This document shows positions 18,839 to 27,907 of a stretch of 64,000 nucleotides of DNA, one piece after another. The stretch spans positions 1 to 64,000 of the forward strand of contig CAXXOZ010000013.1 in assembly GCA_963676435.2 (NCBI GenBank), in the 5' to 3' direction. Under the pieces are notes generated by a model. It was not told the origin of the DNA, did no database searches, and saw only the letters and a list, made by a program, of their open reading frames with translations. The stretch's first letter is position 1. Each line of letters opens with the position of its first letter. Made by a program: the position numbers and the translations under genes. The DNA is from CAXXOZ01 sp963676435 (GTDB taxonomy: Bacteria > Bacillota > Clostridia > Lachnospirales > Lachnospiraceae).

Positions 18839-21433
18839 TTACATTAATGGTTTTAATATTTTTTCTACAAATAATTCAGCTAAAACTGGATCAAATTGTG
18901 TCCCTGCATTTTCTTCAATTTCTCTTATTACTTCATCAATAGCCAGTGGCAACCTATAGCTTCTAACACTTGTCATAGCATCATATGCATCTGCTATTGC
19001 TATAATTCTAGATTGGAGTGGTATTTTTTCTCCAGATATTCCTTGAGGATAACCGTTTCCATCCCACCTTTCGTGATGATGCAATGTAAACTCAGCTATG
19101 TCTACCATATCATTTGCTGTATTTAAAATTCTAAATCCAATCTCTGGATGTCTAGATATTTCTTCAAATTCTTCACTCGTTAGTTTTCCTGGCTTATTTA
19201 AGATATATTCATTTATAGCAATTTTTCCTATATCATGCATTAGACCAGCTAGCTTTATTTCATCAATTTCTCGTTCTGAAAGATTGCACTCTCTAGCAAG
19301 TTTAACACAAAAATCTGAAACTCTCCTTGAATGTTCTTCTTCTCTTTGATTTTTTTCAAAAAGTGCATTAATTATAGAGTTTACCATTTTACCTCTAACA
19401 CTTGGGCTTTCATGGAGTTTTCTTCTATACATTGCATCTTCCGCTTTTTTAAACACATCAAGTATTGATTCTTCAGGTGCCTTTTTTGTTTCCCAGCCTA
19501 ATGAAATAGAAATACTTATATTATTAATACTTTCTTTTTCAGAATTAGCTCTTATTTTTGAAATTGTTTCTTTTATTATATCCTTATTGGCATTTGGGAT
19601 GAGTATGATAAACTCATCTCCTCCAATTCTTGATATATGTTCATTTTTATTACAGGATTTCCTTAGAACCCTAGATGTCCTAACTAATAGTTCGTCTCCC
19701 ATTACATGTCCAAAAGAGTCATTAATAAGTTTTAACCCATTTATATCCGCAATCATTACACATAACGGCAAACAACTTTTTTTGTCTAAATTTTTAAGCT
19801 CTTCTTCAAAACTTCTTCTATTGTATAAACCTGTCAACTGATCTCTAAAACTTAAATATTCGATTTTTTCCTGATAACTTCTTTGTGAAGTTATATCTCT
19901 AGAAATAGCCAGAACTTTTGAATTATTTATTTTAACAAGTCTAAATTCAAAATAACTTGAGCCTTCTTCTTCATATATTTTATATTCAAACTGTTCTGTT
20001 TTTCCAGTTTCAATGGCTTTTTCTATCTTTGATAATGCTATTTCAGATAAATCTTTTGGCAAGAAATCCGTTATATTACTTGTTGTATCAAAAGATGATA
20101 TAAGCTTTATATTGCCCTTTGCTCTATTTTGGCATTCTAAAACACTTCCGTTCTTTTCCAAAATAAACACCATATCTGGAAGAGCATCTATAATGGATTT
20201 TATTTGACTTTCACTTTCTTTTAGATTCTTTTCACTTTCTACAAGTAAAATATTCTGATGGCGCAAATCATCTTCAATGGCAATAACTTCCTCAAGTGTT
20301 GATTCTATTTCTTCATTTGATTCCTTTAGCTTTCTAATTAAATGTCTGGTTTCTTCTTTCATTGTTTCTAGTTCAATGCCCAAATTTCCAAACTCATCAT
20401 TGCGTGCTTTAAGGTTTGAATCAACAGCTCCTTCATAATTACCTTTTGACATTTCTTCCAATTCTTTAACTACTATTTCAACAGGCCTTACAATATTCTT
20501 TGCAATTTTATAAGTAATAAAAAGAGTAATAATTAATATAATAATCACGAAGGCTATGGCAAAAAGTATTGAATATTTTATCGTTTGCATATATGTTGCA
20601 ACTGGCGTTGACTGAATTATATAAACATCATATTCAGATTTGTTTATTGATGCTATGTATTCTATTCCATTTTCTTCGAAATAAGCTATCCCTTCATTTT
20701 CATTATTTATAAACTCTTCAAGTTCTGGAATTTCTTGATACAAATTATAAACTCCGATTTTTTCTTCTTGATCAGAAGCAATAACTATTCCATCAAAGTT
20801 TGTAATCATCGTAAACTGATTTGACTGATCTAAATTTTCAGTTACCTCCATAGAAAAACCATTTAAATTAATTGATAATAAAAATATTGCAACTACTTCA
20901 CCACTATCATCAAGTATAGGGTAAACTGATGCCATAACAGGTCTGTTAGTTATTGGCGATATCCTAGCCTCAGCCCAAAAGTGTGTTTTATGATCCATTG
21001 CGTAAGAATACCATTTTTGATTTTCAATATGATATCCAACATTTTCATCGCTTAGACCATCAATATAAACTTTACCTTCATAAACAAAAAATGCACTTTC
21101 TAGAAGCACTCCATATGAGCGTATTTCCTCTTTCAAATTTTCTTCAAGTTGTTCTTTGCAACTACTATCTTCAACACCTTCTTTAAGTTCAACAAAATAT
21201 TTCTTTATTTCAACATCATCAGCTATTGATTTAGCTAAAGAATGTAAATTACTTATATTTGCATTATAAAGATATACTTTTTGCTTTGATGCAGATTCCA
21301 AATTTTCTTCAATTACTTTTTTAATTGAAATTTGATTTCTTATTAAATTAGTACTTAAAATCAAGCTACTGGCAATAGTTACTGTTAAAGCTACAAATAA
21401 AAAAATCTTTTTAAAATAATTCATCCCTTTCAT
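18839..21433 (-). CDS. Membrane sensor with dCache-like, HAMP, PAS, GGDEF and HD-GYP domains (c-di-GMP turnover)
   Basis: The 864-residue protein has TM1 near residues 7-27, an extracellular Cache-like sensor (about 35-285), TM2 near 288-312 (ILFAIAFVIIILIITLFITY), a HAMP segment and coiled coil, a PAS domain, a GGDEF domain with intact GGDEF near 604 (SRIGGDEFIIL), and an HD-GYP domain. The last has HDIGK near 731, HHERWDGNGYP near 784 and DAYDAMTSVRSYR. GGDEF makes c-di-GMP from two GTP and HD-GYP degrades it. Both sites look intact, so the protein is bifunctional or uses one domain to regulate the other. It is preceded by AAGGGG and is monocistronic, ended by a strong terminator. Confidence 0.93.
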   Translation of the reverse strand: MKGMNYFKKIFLFVALTVTIASSLILSTNLIRNQISIKKVIEENLESASKQKVYLYNANISNLHSLAKSIADDVEIKKYFVELKEGVEDSSCKEQLEENLKEEIRSYGVLLESAFFVYEGKVYIDGLSDENVGYHIENQKWYSYAMDHKTHFWAEARISPITNRPVMASVYPILDDSGEVVAIFLLSINLNGFSMEVTENLDQSNQFTMITNFDGIVIASDQEEKIGVYNLYQEIPELEEFINNENEGIAYFEENGIEYIASINKSEYDVYIIQSTPVATYMQTIKYSILFAIAFVIIILIITLFITYKIAKNIVRPVEIVVKELEEMSKGNYEGAVDSNLKARNDEFGNLGIELETMKEETRHLIRKLKESNEEIESTLEEVIAIEDDLRHQNILLVESEKNLKESESQIKSIIDALPDMVFILEKNGSVLECQNRAKGNIKLISSFDTTSNITDFLPKDLSEIALSKIEKAIETGKTEQFEYKIYEEEGSSYFEFRLVKINNSKVLAISRDITSQRSYQEKIEYLSFRDQLTGLYNRRSFEEELKNLDKKSCLPLCVMIADINGLKLINDSFGHVMGDELLVRTSRVLRKSCNKNEHISRIGGDEFIILIPNANKDIIKETISKIRANSEKESINNISISISLGWETKKAPEESILDVFKKAEDAMYRRKLHESPSVRGKMVNSIINALFEKNQREEEHSRRVSDFCVKLARECNLSEREIDEIKLAGLMHDIGKIAINEYILNKPGKLTSEEFEEISRHPEIGFRILNTANDMVDIAEFTLHHHERWDGNGYPQGISGEKIPLQSRIIAIADAYDAMTSVRSYRLPLAIDEVIREIEENAGTQFDPVLAELFVEKILKPLM

Positions 21434-21580
21434 TAATATCCCCTTATAAACTAATATATACTACATAAAGTATATATATAATCACATAGAATCATTATAT
21501 ACTTTATATAGTATATTGAAAATAGGGATATGTTATAAATTTATGTAAATTTTTCATGTATATTGACTTTTGTATCTTTT

Positions 21581-22357
21581 TTATTTCATATAATCATTTT
21601 CATTGATTTCAAAATTCAATTCATCGTTAAAACAGTTTAATTTAAAATCTTCAGAATATATAAATTCCTTAATAATGTATTCATCTTTTACTCTTTCATA
21701 TATTATTTTTAATATTCCATCTTTTAATAGATGAACACTAAAACCTCCGTAACCTTCAGAAGTTATTTTTTCGAACTCTTCATTTTCGTAACTATCAAAG
21801 TTTGCCTGGTAAAAATTCGTTACCATATCTATTTTTTCTACGTCTTCAATTGTATTTCCTTGTTCTAATGATTTGAACTCTTTATAAGTCAGGGTGTCTT
21901 TCATCACTATAGGAAAACCTGATATATACTTATAATCCATATTATTTTTTTCTGATAAAAAGTATAAATACAACCTAACACCATTATCACTATCATACAT
22001 TATGTAGTATCCCTGTTGGGATTTCCTAACAACCCCATAAGGATAATCTTCAAAAATGTACTTTGACATTAAATCTCTTTCTTGCAATTCAAGAAGCTTA
22101 CCCGAGTCTTTACCTAGCTCAAAATGATTTTTACCACTTAAAAGTATCTTTTCGTCATAAATTGGAACTTCTACTTCTAATGGTGAATTTTCATAAGATG
22201 CAATTGTTTCTGCAAATTTTTGTTCCTGAACTCCAAAAACTTCTTGTTGTTTGTTTTTTTCTTTTGCTTTACTATTTGCAAATACTAGTACTAACACTAC
22301 TAAAACCGTTAAAGCTACTGATACTCCTACTATAAAATAAATGTTTTTTTGTTTCAT
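21581..22357 (-). CDS. Membrane-anchored extracytoplasmic protein of unknown function
   Basis: The 258-residue protein has one N-terminal transmembrane anchor (IYFIVGVSVALTVLVVLVLVFA, residues 6-27) followed by an acidic extracellular region rich in Tyr, Glu and Asp. It has no Cys and no lipobox. No family is recognised. The ribosome site GGGAGGAGACTAT supports the start. It sits between two c-di-GMP enzymes on the same strand, with its own terminator-bounded upstream region carrying a double palindrome, so it is probably regulated separately. Confidence 0.7.
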   Translation of the reverse strand: MKQKNIYFIVGVSVALTVLVVLVLVFANSKAKEKNKQQEVFGVQEQKFAETIASYENSPLEVEVPIYDEKILLSGKNHFELGKDSGKLLELQERDLMSKYIFEDYPYGVVRKSQQGYYIMYDSDNGVRLYLYFLSEKNNMDYKYISGFPIVMKDTLTYKEFKSLEQGNTIEDVEKIDMVTNFYQANFDSYENEEFEKITSEGYGGFSVHLLKDGILKIIYERVKDEYIIKEFIYSEDFKLNCFNDELNFEINENDYMK

Positions 22358-22418
22358 TATAGTCTCCTCCCTTTGTATAGTAAAATATTAACAGCTGGGG
22401 ATATGTATAACAACAACT

Positions 22419-22454
22419 ATGTCGTGAACGACGTAAAAATGTCGTGAACGACAT
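22419..22454. promoter_or_regulatory. Tandem palindromic operator upstream of the 21581-22357 gene
   Basis: ATGTCGTGAACGACAT at 22439-22454 is a perfect palindrome of two seven-base arms around GA. ATGTCGTGAACGACGT at 22419-22434 is a copy with one changed arm base. Centres are 20 bases apart, about two helical turns, as expected for two repressor dimers on one DNA face. They lie about 60-100 bases before the start codon and downstream of the terminator of the preceding gene, where a promoter is expected. The binding protein is unknown. Confidence 0.6.
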
Positions 22455-22469
22455 AAAAAAACTAAAAAC

Positions 22470-22505
22470 TAAAAAAACTCGCTAAAAATTAACGAGTTTT
22501 TTTGT
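22470..22505 (-). terminator. Terminator of the EAL-domain gene
   Basis: AACTCG and CGAGTT pair around an 11-base loop and are flanked by A and T runs on both sides. On the minus strand it follows the EAL gene stop directly and ends in seven T. The symmetry allows it to work on the plus strand too. Confidence 0.8.
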
Positions 22506-25232
22506 TTATATTTTATAGTTTTCTATGAAATAAATTAATTTATCAATATTAATTGGTCTGCTGTAATAGAAACCTTGAACCAAATCACAGCCTATTTGTT
22601 TCATAAATTCAAGCTGCTCTAAAGTCTCTACTCCTTCTGTAATAACCTTCAAGTTTAACTTTTTTGATATCTCGGCTATAAGTTCAGCAATTTCACCTTT
22701 ATCTTTTTGAGGGTAATCTTTTATAAAGCTCCTATCAATTTTTAATTTATCAATATTTAATTCTTTTAAATAACTTAAAGAAGAAAACGCAGTACCAAAA
22801 TCATCTATTGCAACTGAAATACCCATTGCCTTAAATTCTTTAAATTTTTCATTTACTTCTTTTAGATTTGACATGAACACACTCTCAGTAACTTCAATTT
22901 CAAAGTTTGAAAAGTCAACTTCATATTTTTCACCTAAGCTTACAATTTTCTTTAGCAATAGAGAATCCATAAACTGAACAGGTGAAATGTTTATGGAGGT
23001 ACGATATTCTCCTGAAAATTTTTCCCTATTTTTACTATAATCTTTAAAAACTTCTTCTATTATCCAATAACCGATTTGTAATATGAGTCCTTCTCTTTCT
23101 GCCATTTCAATAAAAATATTAGGTGGAATATTTCCTACTTCTTTATTTTCCCATCTTAAAAGTGCTTCCATCCCAACAACTTTTTTATTAATAATATCAA
23201 TCTGTGGTTGATATAGGATATAAAGCTCTTCGTTCTCCAATGCTTTTCTTAAATGAGTAATTATTTTTGTTTCTTTTTCTTTTACTTCTCTCTGGTGAGA
23301 CATATAATAAGTATATTTATTTCCAGGTGTTTCAATGGATTTTCGTAAAGCTATATTTGCATTACTTAATAATTCCTGGGGATTCTCACCATCTGATGGA
23401 TAACTTGATATGCCTACCCTAACATCATAATAAAGTTCTTCTTCTATATTAAAAGTAAAGATTGATCCTGTAAGATTAATAAATTGTTGGATAAATGAAT
23501 TAAAGTCCTGAATGTTTTTTTCAGATGATACACCCATAATAAAATCCTTTTTATAAATTTGCGCAACAAAATCATCTTCTTCTAATATTGATTTTAATTG
23601 AAAAATCAATGGATCTATGAAAGATTCATAATTATTATTAAATTCTATTAATAATTCAATATAATTTTCTATCGTAAAATATATTACATATAGCTTTTTA
23701 GGTTCTTTTTCTATTAAATTATCTATTAAAACATCTACCAAACTTTCATTTGGTAACTTTGTTTTTGTATTTTCGCCTTTCATCTTTTCAACATAATTTT
23801 GATTTTCTAAATGATCAGTAAGGTCAGAAAACAAACCGATATATCTTTTAGTGTTTCTATTTCTTTTATCTTTTAGGGAATATATATTTAATTTTTTAGG
23901 ATATAGTAGTCCATCCTTTCTCTTATCCCACAATACTCCATTCCAACTGCCTTTGTTGTCAATATCATCCCACATATCTAAGTAGAATTGTTTAGAATGC
24001 TTACCTGATTTAAATGAGTTTGTTTTAAGACCAAGCACCTCTTCTTTTGAAAATCCTGTAATATTTTCAAATGAATTATTAACATATAGTATTTTAGTAT
24101 GCTTGTCTGTTATCACTATTGCTTCATTTATATTTTCCGCAATTTTTTGAAGCACTCCCAATTCTTCCTTGTTTTTCTTAGAATAATAATCTCCTACCAA
24201 AATCAGGAATATAAGTATCATTATTCCAAGTCCTGCTATTAGGTCAATCCAACCTATTCCTAAAAATATTATTCCCTCTGAAGCTGGAAGGTCACTTATA
24301 TTATATTCATAAATAATATACCAAGAAAATTCTTGATTTATATTTCCATCTATCATTAAAAACAGATCAATTTTACTATAATATGAGGAAAGATCTTCAC
24401 TATAATAAACTCCCGACTCTTGTTCCTGCATTTTATTCCAAAGTTCTATGTTATTTGATTTTAAATTATAGTTTTCTCTACCATTAAATAAAAAACCAAA
24501 ATTTTCATCATATTTAATACCATATAGGTAATAACTGTCCTGGTTAGCTAAAATAGGTTTAATAAATCCTTGATTCAAATCATTACTTTGTTGATCTAAA
24601 GCACTTATAATATCGTTAACACTATATGTTATTTTCAATATTCCTACCATGATCTCGCCATTATAAATAGGAGTAGCGACATACAAAACTGGCTGATAAG
24701 GCAACACCAGACTATCATTATCACTATATAACGTCATATCAGAAATATATATTTCATCTAAGTTTATATTTATTGCTTTTTTAAAAAACTCCTCATTTGC
24801 AATATTACTTAATTCATATTCCTCTTCAATCTCAACTTCATCTTTAACTCTTTTTATACTTGCAATTTCACTACCTTTAATGTCTATGACTTTTATTTCT
24901 AATAAATCTTTTTTGCTAGATGCAAGGTTATACATCATTTGTGTCATTTCTTCAATGGCATGTTTCGTTTGTGAATTCGCAAACATTTTGATTTCGGAAG
25001 AATTTGAAACAATCTTTACATTTTCATATAATTCTTTAAATTCATGTTCAATTATATAAGTCATAGTGCTTGCTCTTTGTTTTTGTCCTTCTAAAGCAAT
25101 GCTCTTTGACTTTTCAAGTTCACTGATACTAAGATAGCTAGAAAATATAAAACCTAAAATCATCATAGGTATAGTTATTAATAGAAATCTTTTTATAATT
25201 ATTTTAAAGTCACTTAGAATTACAGTTTTCAT
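22506..25232 (-). CDS. Membrane sensor with Cache-like, PAS, degenerate GGDEF and EAL domains (c-di-GMP phosphodiesterase)
   Basis: The 908-residue protein has TM1 near 12-33 (RFLLITIPMMILGFIFSSYL), an extracellular Cache-type sensor, TM2 near 325-348, a PAS domain with the classic AIVITDKHTKILYVNNSFENITGF, a GGDEF-like domain whose signature is lost (YKKDFIMG in its place) and an EAL domain. The EAL domain keeps EALLRW near 689, DDFGTAFSSL, LKIDRSFI and ITEGVE, the catalytic and metal-binding set. It should therefore hydrolyse c-di-GMP to pGpG, with the broken GGDEF domain as a possible GTP sensor. It opposes the cyclase two genes downstream. It is monocistronic, with terminators on both sides. 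Confidence 0.93.
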   Translation of the reverse strand: MKTVILSDFKIIIKRFLLITIPMMILGFIFSSYLSISELEKSKSIALEGQKQRASTMTYIIEHEFKELYENVKIVSNSSEIKMFANSQTKHAIEEMTQMMYNLASSKKDLLEIKVIDIKGSEIASIKRVKDEVEIEEEYELSNIANEEFFKKAININLDEIYISDMTLYSDNDSLVLPYQPVLYVATPIYNGEIMVGILKITYSVNDIISALDQQSNDLNQGFIKPILANQDSYYLYGIKYDENFGFLFNGRENYNLKSNNIELWNKMQEQESGVYYSEDLSSYYSKIDLFLMIDGNINQEFSWYIIYEYNISDLPASEGIIFLGIGWIDLIAGLGIMILIFLILVGDYYSKKNKEELGVLQKIAENINEAIVITDKHTKILYVNNSFENITGFSKEEVLGLKTNSFKSGKHSKQFYLDMWDDIDNKGSWNGVLWDKRKDGLLYPKKLNIYSLKDKRNRNTKRYIGLFSDLTDHLENQNYVEKMKGENTKTKLPNESLVDVLIDNLIEKEPKKLYVIYFTIENYIELLIEFNNNYESFIDPLIFQLKSILEEDDFVAQIYKKDFIMGVSSEKNIQDFNSFIQQFINLTGSIFTFNIEEELYYDVRVGISSYPSDGENPQELLSNANIALRKSIETPGNKYTYYMSHQREVKEKETKIITHLRKALENEELYILYQPQIDIINKKVVGMEALLRWENKEVGNIPPNIFIEMAEREGLILQIGYWIIEEVFKDYSKNREKFSGEYRTSINISPVQFMDSLLLKKIVSLGEKYEVDFSNFEIEVTESVFMSNLKEVNEKFKEFKAMGISVAIDDFGTAFSSLSYLKELNIDKLKIDRSFIKDYPQKDKGEIAELIAEISKKLNLKVITEGVETLEQLEFMKQIGCDLVQGFYYSRPINIDKLIYFIENYKI

Positions 25233-25284
25233 TGTATTACTTCCATTCGATTTAATATTATAAATTAAACTAATTTCCCCGTCA

Positions 25285-25312
25285 GAAAAAAGCTCATAAA
25301 TAGAGCTTTTTA
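25285..25312 (-). terminator. Terminator after the DUF1858 gene
   Basis: AAAAGCTC and GAGCTTTT pair around ATAAATA, and on the minus strand a run of six T follows. It lies about 35 bases beyond the DUF1858 stop codon. Confidence 0.75.
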
Positions 25313-25345
25313 TAATTACTTTTATAATTATTTTAACACATAAAG

Positions 25346-25600
25346 TTATAAAAGTCCCTTAGTAAAATCATGATTTTTACCTGGTCTAGGATATTTCTCT
25401 TCATATTCAACCAGATAATCATTCATCGCCTTTATTAGGGAGTCACAATCAACAAGGTGTACTTCACATCCCTGTTCAATTGTTTCAAACTTTGCCTGCA
25501 CACATTCAGCACATCCTGATATACCAAACCTTATGAAAACATGCATAAGTTGAGGATATTGTTTTAAAACTTTTTTAATATACATATCTTTAGTTATCAT
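25346..25600 (-). CDS. DUF1858-type redox-disulfide small protein
   Basis: The 84-residue protein matches the DUF1858 / hybrid-cluster-protein-associated pattern: MITKDMYIKKVLKQYPQLMHVFIRFGISGCAECVQAKFET, with a CxxC pair (GCAEC) and a further Cys in LVDCDS. Such proteins are small cytosolic helical domains thought to carry a redox-active disulfide; the partner is unknown. GGGAGG precedes the start. An insertion sequence now begins 23 bases upstream of the start codon, separating the ribosome site from the native promoter, so expression is probably reduced or driven from the element. Confidence 0.8.
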   Translation of the reverse strand: MITKDMYIKKVLKQYPQLMHVFIRFGISGCAECVQAKFETIEQGCEVHLVDCDSLIKAMNDYLVEYEEKYPRPGKNHDFTKGLL

Positions 25601-25623
25601 TTTTTACCTCCCTTGGAATCACT

Positions 25624-27523
25624 GTTAGTGTAAAGTTTTACACTTTTTATATATCAAATTCCTTGTATTTTGAGGGTTTTTTGCTTCTTTTTTTAATAAA
25701 AAAACAATGACCCCCTAGTTTCGGTTATAATTGAAGTTACCACACCACAATTCAATCGAAAAGAAAGGTCATTGTCATGGAACTCATTATAACTTATTTA
25801 ATTAACATTATTCAACAGCAATATAAACAAATTTGCTGGTTAACACTTTTTATCTGTAAATATATCCCTTTAAAGCAGTGGGCCTTTGATGACTCAAAGT
25901 CTCCAGAATACCAGAAATTTAAGGTTGATTCTCCTCCTGTAATTGTTAAACATGAACTTTTTGATTACAGCCAGCTCATTGAGTACTTTCACAAAAGATA
26001 TGGAAAACTTATAAAACCTGTAACTGTACGTAATAAGTCAAAACGAAATGTTGCTGAAGATGTCTTTTGTCCACGATGTGGTGCTCCGCATAATTATATT
26101 TATGATAATAATGGTGGTAATGGACAATTTAAGTGTGCTGTTTGTTCAATGTCTTTTTCTACTGGTGAACAATACAAAAAACCTGTTAGTATTAAATGCC
26201 CTCATTGTGGTAATACACTTTCTTTAGTTAAAACCAGAAAAGTTTTTAATATTCACAAATGTATCAATAAAAAATGTCCTTACTACCTTAATCGCAAAAA
26301 CGTCCTTCCAGATAATCTTTCATCTGAGGAAAAGTATTTATATAAGCTTCATTATATTTATCGTGAGTTCACAGTAGATTTTTTCAAAATGAATCTTCGT
26401 TCACTACCTGATCGGGCAACTTCACTAAGGTTTAAAAAATTCAATCCACATATACTCGGTCTTGTTCTTACATATCATGTAAATCTACAGTTATCTACAA
26501 GAAAGACTGCACATGCACTTTTTGAAATACATGGTATTAAGATATCTCACACAACTGTAGCTTCTTATGCTATGACTGCTGCAGCTATTATAAAACCTTT
26601 TGTTGATTCTTATGATTATAAGCCTTCAAATATTTTATCTGCTGATGAGACCTACATCAAAAAACTAGGTGTTAAACATTATGTCTGGTTCATAATGGAT
26701 GCCTGTAAAAAAAGTATTGTCGGTTACCAGGTGTCTGACAATCGCTCTACTGGTCCATGTATACTAGCCATGAGAATGGCCTTTAATAAATTTATAGAAT
26801 TTCCTGGTAAAGCTTTAAAATTTGTTGCTGACGGATACAGCGCTTATCCTCTTGCTGCCCAACAGTTTAGGATTAAAGAAAACAAAGATGTTAATCTGAT
26901 ACAAGTAATTGGTCTAACAAATGATGATGCTGTTTCCACTGAACATCGTTGGATAAAACAAGTCGTTGAAAGGATGAATCGTACTTTCAAATCTACATAT
27001 CGTAACACTAATGGTTACAAGAGTGATAATGGAGCCCTTTACGGTGTTTCATTATGGGTTGCTTATTACAACTTTCTAAGACCACATCCTTATAATTACT
27101 GGCGACCACTTAATCAACCTGATGCGTTTAATAAATCTCAAAATATGCCTGCTAAATGGCAGATACTCATAAAACTCGGTCAGGAAAAGATATATCAGAT
27201 GCAGATGGAAAATATCAGCTAACATATGTCTGTTTCAAGATTATAAAGCCAGAGGTAATATAAAGCCACCAAAAGTCTCGACTTTTGGCTTTGACCTTGA
27301 ATGCTTGAAAATAAATGCTAAAATGCTGTGATGCGATGGAAAATAATGTCTGTTTCTGAGTTATTTCGCCATCGGTATAATTATCAGAGCATTTATTTTC
27401 ATGCACTCAAGGTTGGCGTACTCTGCCAGTCATCCTAAAATTGAGGATATATTTACTTGTCAATGTTCAAAAAAATTTGATTACTTTAGAACTATGGTTT
27501 TTCATAGCTCACCTTACACTATC
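25624..27523 (+). mobile_element. 1900-bp insertion sequence, copy 1 (identical to 45347-47246)
   Basis: The ends were set by comparing the two copies and their flanks. The termini are imperfect inverted repeats, GTTAGTGTAAAG on the left and GATAGTGTAAGG (complement) on the right. The element is bounded by an 8-bp target duplication, GAATCACT, at 25616-25623 and 27524-27531. It carries one transposase gene and about 300 bases of non-coding sequence beyond it. The left terminus contains an 18-base palindrome (AGTGTAAAACTTTACACT). Two apparently identical copies in one window indicate recent transposition. Confidence 0.95.
25777..27222 (+). CDS. DDE transposase with zinc-ribbon N-terminus, copy 1
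   Basis: The 481-residue protein has two N-terminal CxxC zinc ribbons (FCPRCG...CAVC and CPHCG...CINKKC), a helix-turn-helix-like segment (STRKTAHALFEIHGIKISHTTVASY) and a DDE catalytic core. The probable acidic residues are in LSADETYI, FVADGYSAY and QVVERMNRTFK, ending with YYNFLRPHP. The 8-bp target duplication recalls IS6-type elements, but the protein is much longer than usual IS6 transposases, so the family is left open. The ribosome site AAAGAAAGG lies 15 bases before the ATG. The protein is the same as that of copy 2. Confidence 0.92.
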   Translation: MELIITYLINIIQQQYKQICWLTLFICKYIPLKQWAFDDSKSPEYQKFKVDSPPVIVKHELFDYSQLIEYFHKRYGKLIKPVTVRNKSKRNVAEDVFCPRCGAPHNYIYDNNGGNGQFKCAVCSMSFSTGEQYKKPVSIKCPHCGNTLSLVKTRKVFNIHKCINKKCPYYLNRKNVLPDNLSSEEKYLYKLHYIYREFTVDFFKMNLRSLPDRATSLRFKKFNPHILGLVLTYHVNLQLSTRKTAHALFEIHGIKISHTTVASYAMTAAAIIKPFVDSYDYKPSNILSADETYIKKLGVKHYVWFIMDACKKSIVGYQVSDNRSTGPCILAMRMAFNKFIEFPGKALKFVADGYSAYPLAAQQFRIKENKDVNLIQVIGLTNDDAVSTEHRWIKQVVERMNRTFKSTYRNTNGYKSDNGALYGVSLWVAYYNFLRPHPYNYWRPLNQPDAFNKSQNMPAKWQILIKLGQEKIYQMQMENIS

Positions 27524-27545
27524 GAATCACTATAAAATACATTTA

Positions 27546-27582
27546 AAGAGGGTATTACATTATAAGTAATACCCTCTTTGGC
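27546..27582. terminator. Perfect hairpin, terminator of the small membrane protein gene
   Basis: AAAGAGGGTATTAC and GTAATACCCTCTTT form a perfect 14-bp stem around ATTATAA. It lies about 45 bases beyond the stop of the gene at 27626-27835 (minus strand). The T tract is short on both strands, so termination strength is uncertain. Confidence 0.6.
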
Positions 27583-27625
27583 AAATTAATTTATAGTTTA
27601 ATTTCACAAACTGAAATACAAATAT

Positions 27626-27835
27626 TTATCTTCCGATGCTTCTGTTTCTTTTTATCAAAGTAACAACTATTATTGCAATAATATTTGCAACCCACAAAAT
27701 AGCAACTATTCCTCCGAATATTGAGTTCGTGCTTTCATTTGAAAAATGCAGTATGTTTCTGTTTAGAAGAATTAAAATTCCTCCTAATATAATAAATATT
27801 ATATTTAGTACCGTTGATAATGTATTAATCTTCAC
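27626..27835 (-). CDS. Small membrane protein, two predicted transmembrane segments
   Basis: The 69-residue protein starts with GTG at 27835 after AGGAGAATACT. Hydrophobic segments are visible at about 9-25 (VLNIIFIILGGILILLN) and 41-61 (GGIVAILWVANIIAIIVVTL), with a basic tail KRNRSIGR on the inner side. It resembles many short uncharacterised integral membrane proteins. Without homology nothing can be said of function. It is monocistronic, followed by a hairpin. Confidence 0.55.
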   Translation of the reverse strand: MKINTLSTVLNIIFIILGGILILLNRNILHFSNESTNSIFGGIVAILWVANIIAIIVVTLIKRNRSIGR

Positions 27836-27907
27836 AGTATTCTCCTATCTATGATATTTTGATATATATTAACAGAAAAAACTGAAATTGGCAAATGTTT
27901 TTAATCT

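Noticed and set aside
27215..27406. 63-codon minus-strand frame after the transposase, also at 46938-47129
   Set aside because: It is present only because the element is duplicated, and it lacks a ribosome site and family likeness; more likely structured end sequence of the element.
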